DNA of 64,000 nt from RYN-428 sp035551995 (GCA_035551995.1 DASZME010000083.1:1-64000), one strand, 5' to 3'; numbered from the stretch's first letter, positions 17,555 through 26,742 are shown. The notes: generated from the letters alone by a model not told the origin. Numbers and translations are program-made.

Positions 17555-20341
17555 TCATGGCCGGGTCGTCGGCGCGGGCGGCGCGGGGATGATTTGAAGG
17601 CGTCTGAACAGCAGCGCCAGCTTGCGATTGTCCGACGCGTCGGGGGGCTTGTATCCGGTGAACGTCAGAACGATTTCATGGTCGCCGGCGGAGAGGTCGA
17701 GCGGAACTTCAACGCGATCGAAGACGCCGGTCGCCGTGAACGTATGCCGACCCGCTTCGCGTCCATCGACGGTCACCGTCATCCGCTGGTTCGCGATCGG
17801 CGGAGATCCGTCGGCGATCAATCGATAAGCCCCGGCGGACGCGGTGGATAGTTCCAGCGTTACCGCGGGGTGAAGTCCCCATCGAATAATCGGCAAGCCT
17901 GTCTGCGGGAACGGACCTTCGGCCGACGACAGGCCGGCCGTTGAGTTCCATCCGCCGAAGGCGGGCCGGCGCGCAAAGACATAAAAATGTTTCCCGGACT
18001 GAGACGCGACCGACCCCACTTCATGAAAATCAGGCGACTCGCGCAGCAAGCGCAAAGTTTGGCCGAGGATGTTATAGCTGGGAAGCCAATTCTCAAATTC
18101 GTCTACGCCCGGTTCAGCCGCGACGACCAGGTCGGCTTGCTCGTAGCGCCGTTTGTAAAGATTCAGATCGGTCAGGCGGTGTACGTCCGTCGCGTCGACC
18201 TGTTTCCCGTCCTGCCGTGAGAGATAAAAGAGCGTGCTCGAGTTGACCCGGCCGGCGCTGGTGACAAAGACATTGGCGTTGGCCGAAGCGTTGTCGAAGA
18301 TAATGCGTTCGATGGAGTGGACGACGCGATTGGTGTTGGCGGTCATTTCGCCGTCGAACGGGGGGGGAAATCGCCACGCCGCCAGGCCAAGGCCGGTGCT
18401 GGCGAGCAACAGAACTATTCCAAACCCGGTCGATTTTTTTGGATTTTCCCCGACGAGAAGCATTCGCATCGCCAAAACGGCGCCAAGCACCAGAAGGACC
18501 TGAAATTCCGAACCGAAGAACGGATTTTTGACCGGATTGACGGCCGGTATCGCGTAGGCGATGAACGCGATGAACGCCAGCGACGCCGCGCGGAGCAATC
18601 GGATAAAATCCCGCCGCCGCGTCATTGCCCCGCGGGCAAGGGCGACGAATCCGACGGCAAGCACGACGGCAAGAATCTTAATGTACCCGCCGAGCATGTA
18701 TCCGCCGCCGACCCCGTCGATGTAGTAGCGGAGTTGGGCGGCGCGGTCGCCGGGAACGCTCCAGAGTTCGCGCTCCTTTCCGCTCAGCGTCTGCCCGATG
18801 TAATCGCGAACGCCGGCAAAATCGACGATGTAATGCGGCAAGGCAAACAGCACGATCGGCACGGCACAAACCAGCCACGCGCCGATCACGCGCTTGAGGG
18901 TAACCTGTGAACCTTTTTCCAGACGATCGCAAATGGCGCCAAGAAGCCACGCCGCCCCCACGGTCATTAAAGTGAGCGGGAAGATGGATGTCTTGGTGAG
19001 CAACGCCGCCGCGCACCAGGCCCCGGCGGCCATTTGCCGTTTCCAACTCGCATCGACCAGCGACCGTCGCAGCGGAAGAATCACGGCCATCGCGGCGCAC
19101 AGCGCCCAGGCAAGATCGGGGCGAAATTCCGTGACCATGTTGGCCGCGAGCGGGATCGACAGGACAAACATCCCCGCCGATAAACGCTGCCAGATCCTGG
19201 CGCCGCGCATCAGGTGATCGACGCTCCAAAGCAACGCCAGTATCAGGAACGCATTCAGCGCGTATGGCGCCCAATCCTTAATCCCGAACAACACGTAGCC
19301 GGCGAGCGCCAGATAAGATGAGTAAGGACTGTGCGGCGGCGTTTGGATGTAGTTGCCGACCCACGCGCCGACGCTCTGCCCGTATATGATCGGAACCCGA
19401 GACAGGGCGTCGATGAAATAGCTGATGTCGTCATACGTCGGCGGGCGCGAGAGCCGTCCGCGCTCCATCGAATAACGAATGTTGATCAGCGTGAAGAGGA
19501 TCGCGGCGATCCCAAGCGCAAGCCATCGCGCGACGCGACCGTTTCTCTTCGGTGGCGGGGGCGTCGCGCCGATTTCTCCGGGTATCTTTTTGCGCGCGAC
19601 CATCAGCAGCGAGCTGCCGATCGGGAGATCGCCGTGCTGAAGGAGCGGGTCTTCCAATCGGAAAATGTGGCGAAGGGCGCGATCGACCATTGGATTTCCG
19701 AATTTAAGATCGTGACCGGCGGCGGCGTCGGAATCATCCGCGCCCCGCAGGGATTTGAGCATCCCCTTCAGCTGGCGAACGAGCCAGATAAGCGGAAAAA
19801 GCATCGAGCAAAAATAAGATAATTTTTGGATATCCCACTTGTCCGGCGGAAACAGCGCCTTTAATTCTTCGCGCGTGTAACGGCGAAAATGATGATTCAC
19901 CACGTCATGGTCCGACCAGATGCTCATCAGCGCCGGCACCGTGATCAGCAGCGTGCCGCCCTCTTTGAGGCTTGCGTCGACGGCACGCAGGGCGTCGCCT
20001 TCATGCTCCACGTGTTCGAGCACATCGCACAAGCTGATGCAGTCGAACTTTCCCAGCGGGGAAAAATCCCAGTTGGGCAACGTCTTGCGCACATCCAGCC
20101 CGTTTTCGCGCGCGCGGGCGACGCACCCGTCGTCAAGCTCCGTTCCGACTTTTTCGGAAAACCCCTGGTAGGATTCGATCAGGACGCCGGTCCCGCATCC
20201 GACGTCGAGCCATCGGCCGTGCCGGGCGGCGGCGGCGGGGACAAAGCGGTCCAGCGTGTGATGGATGATTTCGCGACGCGTCAAAAACCACCAATGATGG
20301 CGTTCGTAATTTTCGTATTCGCGGGTGTACGTCGGATCCAT
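17555..20341 (-). CDS. Fusion of SAM methyltransferase and multi-pass GT-C-type glycosyltransferase
   Basis: A 928-residue protein with two clear parts. Residues about 1-235 are a class I methyltransferase with motif I WLDVGCGTGVLIESY and the CISLCDVLEHVEHEGDALR block. Such ubiE-like domains often methylate sugars or lipids. After a linker, residues about 270-660 contain many hydrophobic helices (LALGIAAILFTLINIRY; LNAFLILALLWSVDHLM; LLTKTSIFPLTLMTVGAAW). The loop after the first helix has PTYDDISYFIDAL, giving acidic residues in the position expected of a GT-C polyprenyl-phosphate-dependent transferase. The C-terminus (about 780-920) is a beta-rich extracytoplasmic domain. It starts 40 bases after the GT2 gene, whose product class makes polyprenyl-phosphate sugars, so a donor-acceptor pathway is a natural inference. 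Confidence 0.75.
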   Translation of the reverse strand: MDPTYTREYENYERHHWWFLTRREIIHHTLDRFVPAAAARHGRWLDVGCGTGVLIESYQGFSEKVGTELDDGCVARARENGLDVRKTLPNWDFSPLGKFDCISLCDVLEHVEHEGDALRAVDASLKEGGTLLITVPALMSIWSDHDVVNHHFRRYTREELKALFPPDKWDIQKLSYFCSMLFPLIWLVRQLKGMLKSLRGADDSDAAAGHDLKFGNPMVDRALRHIFRLEDPLLQHGDLPIGSSLLMVARKKIPGEIGATPPPPKRNGRVARWLALGIAAILFTLINIRYSMERGRLSRPPTYDDISYFIDALSRVPIIYGQSVGAWVGNYIQTPPHSPYSSYLALAGYVLFGIKDWAPYALNAFLILALLWSVDHLMRGARIWQRLSAGMFVLSIPLAANMVTEFRPDLAWALCAAMAVILPLRRSLVDASWKRQMAAGAWCAAALLTKTSIFPLTLMTVGAAWLLGAICDRLEKGSQVTLKRVIGAWLVCAVPIVLFALPHYIVDFAGVRDYIGQTLSGKERELWSVPGDRAAQLRYYIDGVGGGYMLGGYIKILAVVLAVGFVALARGAMTRRRDFIRLLRAASLAFIAFIAYAIPAVNPVKNPFFGSEFQVLLVLGAVLAMRMLLVGENPKKSTGFGIVLLLASTGLGLAAWRFPPPFDGEMTANTNRVVHSIERIIFDNASANANVFVTSAGRVNSSTLFYLSRQDGKQVDATDVHRLTDLNLYKRRYEQADLVVAAEPGVDEFENWLPSYNILGQTLRLLRESPDFHEVGSVASQSGKHFYVFARRPAFGGWNSTAGLSSAEGPFPQTGLPIIRWGLHPAVTLELSTASAGAYRLIADGSPPIANQRMTVTVDGREAGRHTFTATGVFDRVEVPLDLSAGDHEIVLTFTGYKPPDASDNRKLALLFRRLQIIPAPPAPTTRP

Positions 20342-20381
20342 GGATGATGCTCTTGTCGCCGGGGCGTTTTTCGATGGACAA

Positions 20382-21383
20382 TCATGCCTTGGGAAGACCG
20401 CGATCGCGCTCCGCGGGGACGAGATTCGCCGACTGGCTCACGATGTACAACGGCCGCCCCTTGGCTTCTTCGAAAATACGCCCGACATATTCGCCGAGGA
20501 TTCCGTTGCTGATCAGAACGGCCCCGCCGAGGAGCGACGTCAGCACCGCCTGCGATGCCCATCCCGCGGCGGGCGTATACCACCCGAACAAGCGGCCCAT
20601 CGCGACGTAGGCGCCGAACAACAGCCCCAGCGACGCGACGGCGATTCCGATCAGCAATCCGATTCGCAGCGGCAGCGGCGAGAAACTGACCGCCGCCGTC
20701 CATGCGAATTTCAGCATCGCGCGAAACGGATATTTGGTTTCGCCGGCGGCCCGCGGAGACCGCTCATATCGCACGGCGGTCTGCGCGAATCCGACCCACG
20801 CCACCATGCCGCGCAAAAATCGGTGCGTTTCGCGCATCGAGCCCAGGGCATCAAGGCAGCGGCGGGAAACCAGGCGGAAGTCGCCGGTGTCTTCGGGAAG
20901 ATCGCGATAGATCAGCGTCTTCATCAGCCGGTAAAACAGCCACGCCGTGAAGCGTTTGAAGGCGCCTTCGCCCTTTCGGCTGGCGCGTTGGCCGTAGACG
21001 ACCTCATACCCGTCGCGATACCGGGCAAGCATCTCGAGAATCACTTCCGGCGGATCCTGCAGATCGCAGTCGATGATGGCGATGGCGTCGCCGGCGGCGG
21101 CATCAAGGCCGGCGGTCACCGCCGCCTGGTGGCCGAAATTTCGCGCCAGGCCCAGCACGCGGATTCGACGGTCCGCCGCCGCCCAATCCATCAGCAAATC
21201 AAGCGTGGCGTCGGCGCTTCCGTCGTTGACGATGATCACTTCGACCGGGCAGGGAAGCGTCGCCAGAAACGCATCGAGGCGGGCGCGCAGCGCGGGGATG
21301 ATGAGTTCTTCGTTGTAAGCCGGTATGACCAGGGAGAGCAGCGCCGGATTGTCACGGGGCTTAAGAAGATGTCGCGATGCCAT
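20382..21383 (-). CDS. GT2 polyprenyl-phosphate sugar transferase (DPM1/GtrB-like)
   Basis: A 333-residue membrane enzyme. The GT-A domain shows LSLVIPAYNEELIIPALRAR, then VIIVNDGSADATLDLLM, LARNFGHQAAVTAGLDAA and the metal site AIIDCDLQDPPEVI. The acceptor region is DTGDFRLVSRRCLDAL with HRFLRGMVAWVG. Two C-terminal transmembrane helices follow (about 235-260 and 270-300). This order is typical of enzymes that load a sugar from a nucleotide donor onto undecaprenyl phosphate (dolichol-phosphate mannosyltransferase, GtrB or ArnC relatives). The lipid-linked sugar would be used by GT-C proteins such as the next gene. It is divergent from the GT4 gene, with 82 bases between starts. Confidence 0.88.
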   Translation of the reverse strand: MASRHLLKPRDNPALLSLVIPAYNEELIIPALRARLDAFLATLPCPVEVIIVNDGSADATLDLLMDWAAADRRIRVLGLARNFGHQAAVTAGLDAAAGDAIAIIDCDLQDPPEVILEMLARYRDGYEVVYGQRASRKGEGAFKRFTAWLFYRLMKTLIYRDLPEDTGDFRLVSRRCLDALGSMRETHRFLRGMVAWVGFAQTAVRYERSPRAAGETKYPFRAMLKFAWTAAVSFSPLPLRIGLLIGIAVASLGLLFGAYVAMGRLFGWYTPAAGWASQAVLTSLLGGAVLISNGILGEYVGRIFEEAKGRPLYIVSQSANLVPAERDRGLPKA

Positions 21384-21465
21384 TGCTCGAAATTATCTGG
21401 ATAGTGCAGCGGGATTCAAGGGGGCCACTTGCAACAATCGCCGCGACGCTGCTAGGTTGTGGTTT

Positions 21466-23427
21466 ATGAGGATCGGCGTCAACGTGGTTCCCTTGCGCGT
21501 CAACAGCGGCGGGGCGCGCTATGTGTTCGCCGCGTTGTTCGAGCAACTGCTTCGATTGGATCGGGAGCACCGTTACGTCGTTTTTGCGCATCCGGCGGGA
21601 ATCGCGCTTGTGCATGAGATGGTGCGGGAAGCGAATAAATCGACCGATGCCGGCGGCAATGTCGCCGAGCGGGTTCGGATTATTTCGGTGCTTGACGAGG
21701 AGCTGATTTATCCGCACCGCGACGAATTTGATTTATATTTTAATCCGATCAACAGCCTCAAGCCGCGGATTCTGGATCGCCCGACGGTGATCATTCTTCA
21801 CGATATTCAAGAGCAATATTTTCCCCAATATTTTTCTTATGCGGATCTAATATCGCGCCACGAGGGTTACCCGGAATTTTGCCGGGCGGCGACAACCGTG
21901 GTGACCGTTTCCGAATTCTGCAAGCGCAGCTTCGTGGAAAAGTTCGCCGTCGATCCGCGAAAAATCGAAGTCGTCCACATCGCTCCACAGGCGGCGTTGA
22001 CCGTTCCCGATCCGACGGACAATGGTTCGTGGTCGCAGGCGCCGATCGCAAGGCCATTCTTCTTTTACCCCGCCAATACGTATCCGCATAAAAATCACGC
22101 CCTGCTCCTCGACGCCATGGCGATTCTTCGGCAAGCCTCCGACGCCAGACCTCACATGGTTTTTGTCGGCCAGAAGATGCCCGGCGGATATCCGCTGGCG
22201 GACGAAATCAAAAGCCGTCGCTTGGAAGAGACCTGCCGTTTTTTCAGCGACTTGAGCGTGGGCGACATGCGATATCTGTATCGCAACGCCACGGCCGTCG
22301 CGATGCCGACGATGTTCGAGGGATTTGGAATGCCCGCCGTCGAGGCGATGGCTTGCGGTTGCGCGCTGATCTGCTCGGAGATACCGGCGTTACGCGAAGT
22401 TGCCGGCGACAGTGCGCTTTATTTTTCGCCGGGAGACGTCGAAGGTCTTGTGGGATGCCTGCGGCGAATTCTTTGCGACCCAGCGCTGCGGTCGCAGCTG
22501 ATAGAACGTGGCTACTCCGTCGCCGCCCGATTCACATGGCAAGCCGCGGGATTGCGGATGCTCGACGTCTTTGCCGAAGCGGGCCCGCGCTTTGATCGGG
22601 GATATGACACAGTCGATGCGACCGATCGGCGGCCGAAAATCGGCGTTCTCCTGTCCAACGCCGGCCACGACCAAGCCACCGCAAATACGATTAAAAGCCT
22701 GATCGGGACCGGCTATAAAAATCTCGTCGTCGGAATCGTCGGCGCGGCGCCCGTCGATTTTGAGGGCACTCTCGAAATCATCCGCGTTCCGGACGCGGCT
22801 CACGGCGATTTCGAAGCGATGGCGGATTTCGCGCGCCGGGCGAATCTCGATCTGGTGGGGCAGATCTTCGCCGGCAACCGCGTTCGCCCCAGCGGCTTCG
22901 AATCGCTGGCCCAGTCGCTTGCCGAAAACGAAAGTTGCGGCGTTCATCTCGGGGAAATCGCCGTCTGGCGCCGGGATCGCTATCGAGGCATCGCCCGGCT
23001 CCGTTATACCGGCGACGACATGTGGAGAATCGAAAAATTGCTGTATGCCGAGATGTTGTTTCTCGCGCCCGCGGCATTGGCCCGATGGCCGGCCGGGGAA
23101 ACGGCGCGCGACGCGGCCGGGACGCAATGGCGATGGAAAATGCTTCTGGCGGCGCGGGTGGATAATCAGTTGGCGATCGTCCGCCGCACCCTGGCCGATT
23201 GCGATCGTTCCACGTTCTGGTGGATTGAATGGATGACGGCGTTTCGAGCCGGGATGCTCGATTTTCATCGGCTGGATAACCGCCCGGCGCCCGTGCCGCT
23301 GTTGCGCCGTTTCGAGCATCGAGCGCGGATACTCAGCCAGCTCTTGCCGCAATCGCTTCAGCATGTGGGAACAAAATGGTGGTATCGGCTGACACATCCG
23401 CGCGGCGCGGCGCCGAATCAGGAATGA
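21466..23427 (+). CDS. GT4-family glycosyltransferase with degenerate second domain
   Basis: A 653-residue protein. The first about 380 residues are a GT-B fold, GT4-type transferase. It opens with MRIGVNVVPLRVNSGGARYV, continues with VIILHDIQEQYFP, TVVTVSEFCKRSFVEKF and PFFFYPANTYPHKN. The nucleotide-sugar signature is VAMPTMFEGFGMPAVEAMAC. Residues about 385-650 look like a second domain. Its opening IGVLLSNAGHDQATANTIKS and following strand resemble the start of a GT2 domain, but no DxD or DGS motif was found, so it may be inactive or structural. The start at 21466 gives the classical GT4 N-terminus; 47 upstream in-frame residues look untranslated. Its stop overlaps that of lpd by 10 bases (23418-23427), tail to tail. 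Confidence 0.82.
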   Translation: MRIGVNVVPLRVNSGGARYVFAALFEQLLRLDREHRYVVFAHPAGIALVHEMVREANKSTDAGGNVAERVRIISVLDEELIYPHRDEFDLYFNPINSLKPRILDRPTVIILHDIQEQYFPQYFSYADLISRHEGYPEFCRAATTVVTVSEFCKRSFVEKFAVDPRKIEVVHIAPQAALTVPDPTDNGSWSQAPIARPFFFYPANTYPHKNHALLLDAMAILRQASDARPHMVFVGQKMPGGYPLADEIKSRRLEETCRFFSDLSVGDMRYLYRNATAVAMPTMFEGFGMPAVEAMACGCALICSEIPALREVAGDSALYFSPGDVEGLVGCLRRILCDPALRSQLIERGYSVAARFTWQAAGLRMLDVFAEAGPRFDRGYDTVDATDRRPKIGVLLSNAGHDQATANTIKSLIGTGYKNLVVGIVGAAPVDFEGTLEIIRVPDAAHGDFEAMADFARRANLDLVGQIFAGNRVRPSGFESLAQSLAENESCGVHLGEIAVWRRDRYRGIARLRYTGDDMWRIEKLLYAEMLFLAPAALARWPAGETARDAAGTQWRWKMLLAARVDNQLAIVRRTLADCDRSTFWWIEWMTAFRAGMLDFHRLDNRPAPVPLLRRFEHRARILSQLLPQSLQHVGTKWWYRLTHPRGAAPNQE

Positions 23428-24824
23428 ATCTGCCGTTTATCGACCGCCAGCGCCGCTTCCTTGATCGTCTCGGGTAGCGTGGGATGGGCATGGCTGGTTC
23501 GCGCCACATCCTCCACGCTGGCGCCGAGTTCCATCGCCATCACGCACTCGGCGATCATGTCCGAAGCGTGTGCCGCAAGAATCTGCACGCCAAGCAGGCG
23601 ATCGGTTTTGGCGTCGCCGATCACTTTCACCATCCCCTCGGTTTCATCGATGGCCTTGGCCCGGCCATTGGCGCCGACAAGGAATTTGCCGACGCGCACG
23701 TCGATTCCCTCGCGCTTGGCGTCGGCTTCGGTGAGGCCGACCTGGGCCAATTCCGGGTGGGTATAAACCACACCCGGAATATTGCGGTAATTCACGTGGC
23801 CCGGCTTTCCGGCCATGGTCTCGGCGGCGGCGACGCCCTCCTCTTCGGCCTTGTGGGCGAGCATCAAGCCGCCGACCACGTCGCCGATGGCCCAGACGCC
23901 GGGGACGTTGGTCTTGAAATGTCCGTCGATTTTTACGAACCCGCGCGCGTCGAGTTCGACGCCGACTTCTTTCAGGCCCAGACCCGCCGTGACCGGTTTA
24001 CGGCCGGTGGAAACCAGCACTTTGTCCACGACTTCCACGCCGGTTTTGTCGCCGCTTTTCCAGGTGACGTGAACCTTGCCGTCCTTCACCTCGGCCTTCT
24101 GTGCGGCGGTGTTGAACTGAAAAACCAATCCCTGTTTTTCGAGGATTCGCTGCAATCGCCCGGATAATTCTCGATCCATCAAGGGAAGAACGGTATCCGT
24201 AAATTCCAGAAATTGAACCTTCGCCCCAAGCCTCGCCCAAACCGAGCCAAGCTCAAGCCCAATATACCCGGCGCCGACGACGAGCAGCTTTTCCGGAACG
24301 GCGTCGAAGGCGAGCGCCTCGGTTGAGCCGACAATATATTTCCCGTCGAACGCGATCCCCGGCAACTCGATCGGCGCGCTTCCGGTGGCGATCAGGATGT
24401 TCTTGGTCTTGAGCGTCCGCACGCCATCGGCCGCTTTCACCTCGACCGTGTCGGCCGAGATGATTTTCGCCGAGCCGATGGTCGAGTCGATTTTGTTTTT
24501 CTTGAAGAGGAAACCGACGCCGTCGGTGAGCTGTTTCACCACCTGATCCTTGCGGCCGATCATTTTCTTGAGATCGACGGTGACATTGCCAAGCTGAATG
24601 CCGTGAACGGCCAATTTGTTCTGCGCTTCCCAAAGCCGCTCGGAAGAATCGAGCAAGGCCTTGGAGGGAATGCAGCCGACGTTTAGACAAACGCCGCCGA
24701 GGAATTGGCGATCGACGCAGGCGACTTTCATGCCAAGCTGCGCCGCGCGAATCGCCGCGACATATCCGCCGGGCCCGGCGCCGATGACGATGAGATCGTA
24801 AGGGGAATTGGTGGTTTCGCTCAT
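23418..24824 (-). CDS. lpdA: Dihydrolipoyl dehydrogenase (E3)
   Basis: A 468-residue flavoprotein that reoxidises dihydrolipoamide of 2-oxoacid dehydrogenase complexes with NAD. Visible motifs are the FAD-binding IVIGAGPGGYVAAIRAAQLG, the redox disulfide GGVCLNVGCIPSK (Cys46/Cys51), the NAD-binding LLVVGAGYIGLELGSVWARL, the AIGDVVGGLMLAHKAEEEG block and the C-terminal base motif HAHPTLPE. The length is normal. The start at the ATG at 24824 is the usual family start; 28 upstream in-frame residues derive from the vapC remnant region. The stop codon of that remnant's frame overlaps the ATG (ATGA). It is the last gene of the sucA-sucB-lpd operon and therefore probably the E3 of 2-oxoglutarate dehydrogenase, possibly shared with other complexes. 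Confidence 0.95.
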   Translation of the reverse strand: MSETTNSPYDLIVIGAGPGGYVAAIRAAQLGMKVACVDRQFLGGVCLNVGCIPSKALLDSSERLWEAQNKLAVHGIQLGNVTVDLKKMIGRKDQVVKQLTDGVGFLFKKNKIDSTIGSAKIISADTVEVKAADGVRTLKTKNILIATGSAPIELPGIAFDGKYIVGSTEALAFDAVPEKLLVVGAGYIGLELGSVWARLGAKVQFLEFTDTVLPLMDRELSGRLQRILEKQGLVFQFNTAAQKAEVKDGKVHVTWKSGDKTGVEVVDKVLVSTGRKPVTAGLGLKEVGVELDARGFVKIDGHFKTNVPGVWAIGDVVGGLMLAHKAEEEGVAAAETMAGKPGHVNYRNIPGVVYTHPELAQVGLTEADAKREGIDVRVGKFLVGANGRAKAIDETEGMVKVIGDAKTDRLLGVQILAAHASDMIAECVMAMELGASVEDVARTSHAHPTLPETIKEAALAVDKRQIHS

Positions 24825-24904
24825 AGGGTTGGGGATTGTAGGGGGAAGCCGGCGGGAGTGCGAGTTGAGGTTGAACGGTCGATCCCCCTTCGGCGCGTAG
24901 TTTC

Positions 24905-25015
24905 CCAATCCTCAACTTTCAAACCGGGAACGCCGGAGAATTCGGAGCGAGGAACTTCGGCGGTCCGGCGGTTGAGAGATTGCGCTCAGGCGGTGGTGTC
25001 GAGAGGATATTTCAT
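24905..25015 (-). pseudogene. Internally deleted vapC-type PIN toxin remnant
   Basis: The frame starts ATG AAA TAT CCT CTC GAC ACC. This gives MKYPLDTT, which matches the start of VapC PIN-domain toxins (M.YLLDT). A TGA stops it at codon 10. In the same frame, about 15 codons later, the sequence reads VPRSEFSGVPGLKVEDW, which matches the end of VapC proteins (..FxxVPGLxVEDW). The roughly 110 residues between, including the other catalytic acids, are missing. The ATG overlaps the antitoxin stop (ATGA), the usual vapBC layout. The toxin is therefore certainly non-functional if the identification is right. Confidence 0.55.
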
Positions 25016-25264
25016 TCCCACTCATCCCGTTTCTCAAACATGCCTTGGTCGGGACGTTCATATGGCTCGCCCTGCCATGCGCCAGCGGTTGTATCAACAA
25101 ATTTTTCGCCATTCCAATCGTTCGGCTTCGGATTTCCAGCCTGTATGGGAGACGGGCTGGAATGCGATGATCACATCAACATCCGCTTCCTTAACGCCAG
25201 CTGGAAGCTTCAGTTCCAGCGTGCCATCAGTCCCTATGTGAGACCGCACGTTCAATGTCGTCAT
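25012..25264 (-). pseudogene. Frameshifted antitoxin gene of a VapBC-type module
   Basis: An ATG at 25264 with GGAGG five bases upstream (25270-25274) opens MTTLNVRSHIGTDGTLELKL, then PAGVKEADVDVIIAFQPV. This frame stops at 25094 after 56 residues. In the +1 frame the protein continues as PIQAGNPKPNDWNGEKFVDT, then TAGAWQGEPYERPDQGMFEK and RDEWE before a stop at 25012. The joined protein has the layout of small antitoxins found beside VapC in planctomycetes and cyanobacteria. The shift lies near GTC TCC CAT; an extra C is the simplest explanation. If the short frame is used, it would give a 56-residue truncated product. Confidence 0.55.
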
Positions 25265-25298
25265 GGTAGCCTCCGGATATAATGGCCGATGCCTCAGC

Positions 25299-26687
25299 TT
25301 AAATCTCCAGCATCAGTCGTGCCGGGTCTTCCAGATATTCCTTCAGTCTCACAAGGAAGCTTACCGAGTCGCGGCCATCGACAATGCGGTGATCATAGCT
25401 TAAGGCGACGTACATCATCGGACGGATTTCCACCTTGTCGTTGATGGCGACCGGCCGCTTGTTGATGGCGTGCATTCCAAGAATGCCGCTCTGCGGGGGA
25501 TTCAAAATCGGCGTGGAGAGCAGGGAACCGAACACGCCGCCGTTGGTGATGGTAAAGGTGCCGCCGGTGAGTTCGGGGAGGGACAGTTTATTTTCTCGCA
25601 CGGCGGTCGCCAGCCGTTTGATCTCGGATTCGATTTTCGCAAACGACATTTGCTCGGCGTGCTTGAGGACCGGCACCGCCAAACCGCGTTCGCTGCTGAC
25701 GGCCACGCCAAGGTTGACGTAGTTGTGGTAGATGGTGTCGTCGCCGTCGATGTAGGCGTTAATCTTGGGAAACTCGCGGAGACCGAGGATGACGGCTTTG
25801 GCGAAGAAGCTCATGAACCCAAGGCCGATGCCGTGAGTCTTTTCGAATCGCTCCTTAAGGCGGGCGCGCAGGTCCATGATGGCCGACATGTCCACTTCGT
25901 TGAAGGTGGTGAGGATGGCGGCGGTGTTTTGAGCCTGCTTGAGATTCAGCGCCGTTCGTTTGCGAATCTTGCTCATGGGAACGCGCGCTTCGCCGGCGGC
26001 GCTGTAGTCGGCGGCGGCGGGGGTGTCGGCGCCGGCGGACTTGATGCCCGACGCGGGCGCCGGGGAGGGCGCGGAAGATTTTGCGGGCGAAGGCGAGATC
26101 GGGGAAACGGGGGGCGCGGCGGGTACGGGCGTCGCGACAGGCATGGAAGCCGCCGGAGCCGCGGCGGGGTTCGAGGCGGCTTTCCCATTGCCGTTTTTCT
26201 GTTCCAAGTAGCGAAGCACGTCTTCTTTCAGCAACCTTCCGTGGGGGCCGGTGCCGGGGATATCCGATGGATTGAGGCGATGTTCAATCAGCAACGGACG
26301 AACGGACGGGTTCAAATCATCCATCGCGCTCGGCGACGGTTCCTGCGGCTTTGAAGCGGCAGGCGGGGCCGGCGACGGCGAGGGACTCGCCTGAACTTGT
26401 GCGGCGGCGGACGTTTTGAGGTCGGCCGCGGGCGCGGTCGTCGAAGCCGTGGCTTTTTCGTCGATGACCGCGACGATCTCTCCGACTTTGATGGTGTCGC
26501 CTACCTTTCGCGACGGATGCAACACGCCGGCCACCTGGGCCTGCAATTCGGTATTGGCCTTGTCGGTTTCGAGCTCGACGAAGGCTTCGTCGACCTGGAC
26601 GTAGTCGCCGTCATTTTTGATCCAGCGCAGGACGGTGACCTGACTGATGGAATCGCCGAGGCTGGGAATCGGGACGTTGGTGGCCAT
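25299..26687 (-). CDS. sucB: 2-oxoglutarate dehydrogenase E2, dihydrolipoyl succinyltransferase
   Basis: A 462-residue E2 subunit that transfers the succinyl group to CoA in the TCA cycle. Domains in order: a lipoyl domain (1-80) with the modified lysine in ELETDKANTE (Lys43); an Ala/Pro/Thr-rich linker; an E3-binding domain (NPSVRPLLIEHRLNPSDIPG, then TGPHGRLLKEDVL); a second Ala/Pro-rich linker; and the catalytic acyltransferase domain. The catalytic domain ends in ALSYDHRIVDGRDSVSFLVR, with the active-site His and Asp in HRIVDG. The start at 26687 gives the standard lipoyl-domain N-terminus, MATNVPIPSLGDSISQV; the longer frame upstream runs through a repeat-rich spacer. It lies 223 bases after sucA on the same strand. 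Confidence 0.95.
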   Translation of the reverse strand: MATNVPIPSLGDSISQVTVLRWIKNDGDYVQVDEAFVELETDKANTELQAQVAGVLHPSRKVGDTIKVGEIVAVIDEKATASTTAPAADLKTSAAAQVQASPSPSPAPPAASKPQEPSPSAMDDLNPSVRPLLIEHRLNPSDIPGTGPHGRLLKEDVLRYLEQKNGNGKAASNPAAAPAASMPVATPVPAAPPVSPISPSPAKSSAPSPAPASGIKSAGADTPAAADYSAAGEARVPMSKIRKRTALNLKQAQNTAAILTTFNEVDMSAIMDLRARLKERFEKTHGIGLGFMSFFAKAVILGLREFPKINAYIDGDDTIYHNYVNLGVAVSSERGLAVPVLKHAEQMSFAKIESEIKRLATAVRENKLSLPELTGGTFTITNGGVFGSLLSTPILNPPQSGILGMHAINKRPVAINDKVEIRPMMYVALSYDHRIVDGRDSVSFLVRLKEYLEDPARLMLEI

Positions 26688-26742
26688 GTTATTCTCGTTT
26701 AGAGCATTTCTCATGTTGGTGAAGCGACCTTGCGTCGCGAAT

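Larger units (their letters stand above)
24825..25298 (-). other. Spacer between sucB and lpd holding a dead toxin-antitoxin module
   Basis: This 474-base spacer is long for an operon. It contains a frameshifted antitoxin gene (25012-25264) and a vapC remnant (24905-25015), listed separately. Together they account for about half of its length. The remaining bases next to lpd are an unremarkable open stretch. I saw no terminator here. Confidence 0.6.

Noticed and set aside
24980..25282. A 100-codon plus-strand frame between sucB and lpd
   Set aside because: It is the complement of the antitoxin and toxin remnant. The minus strand has the better ribosome site and family-like sequence.
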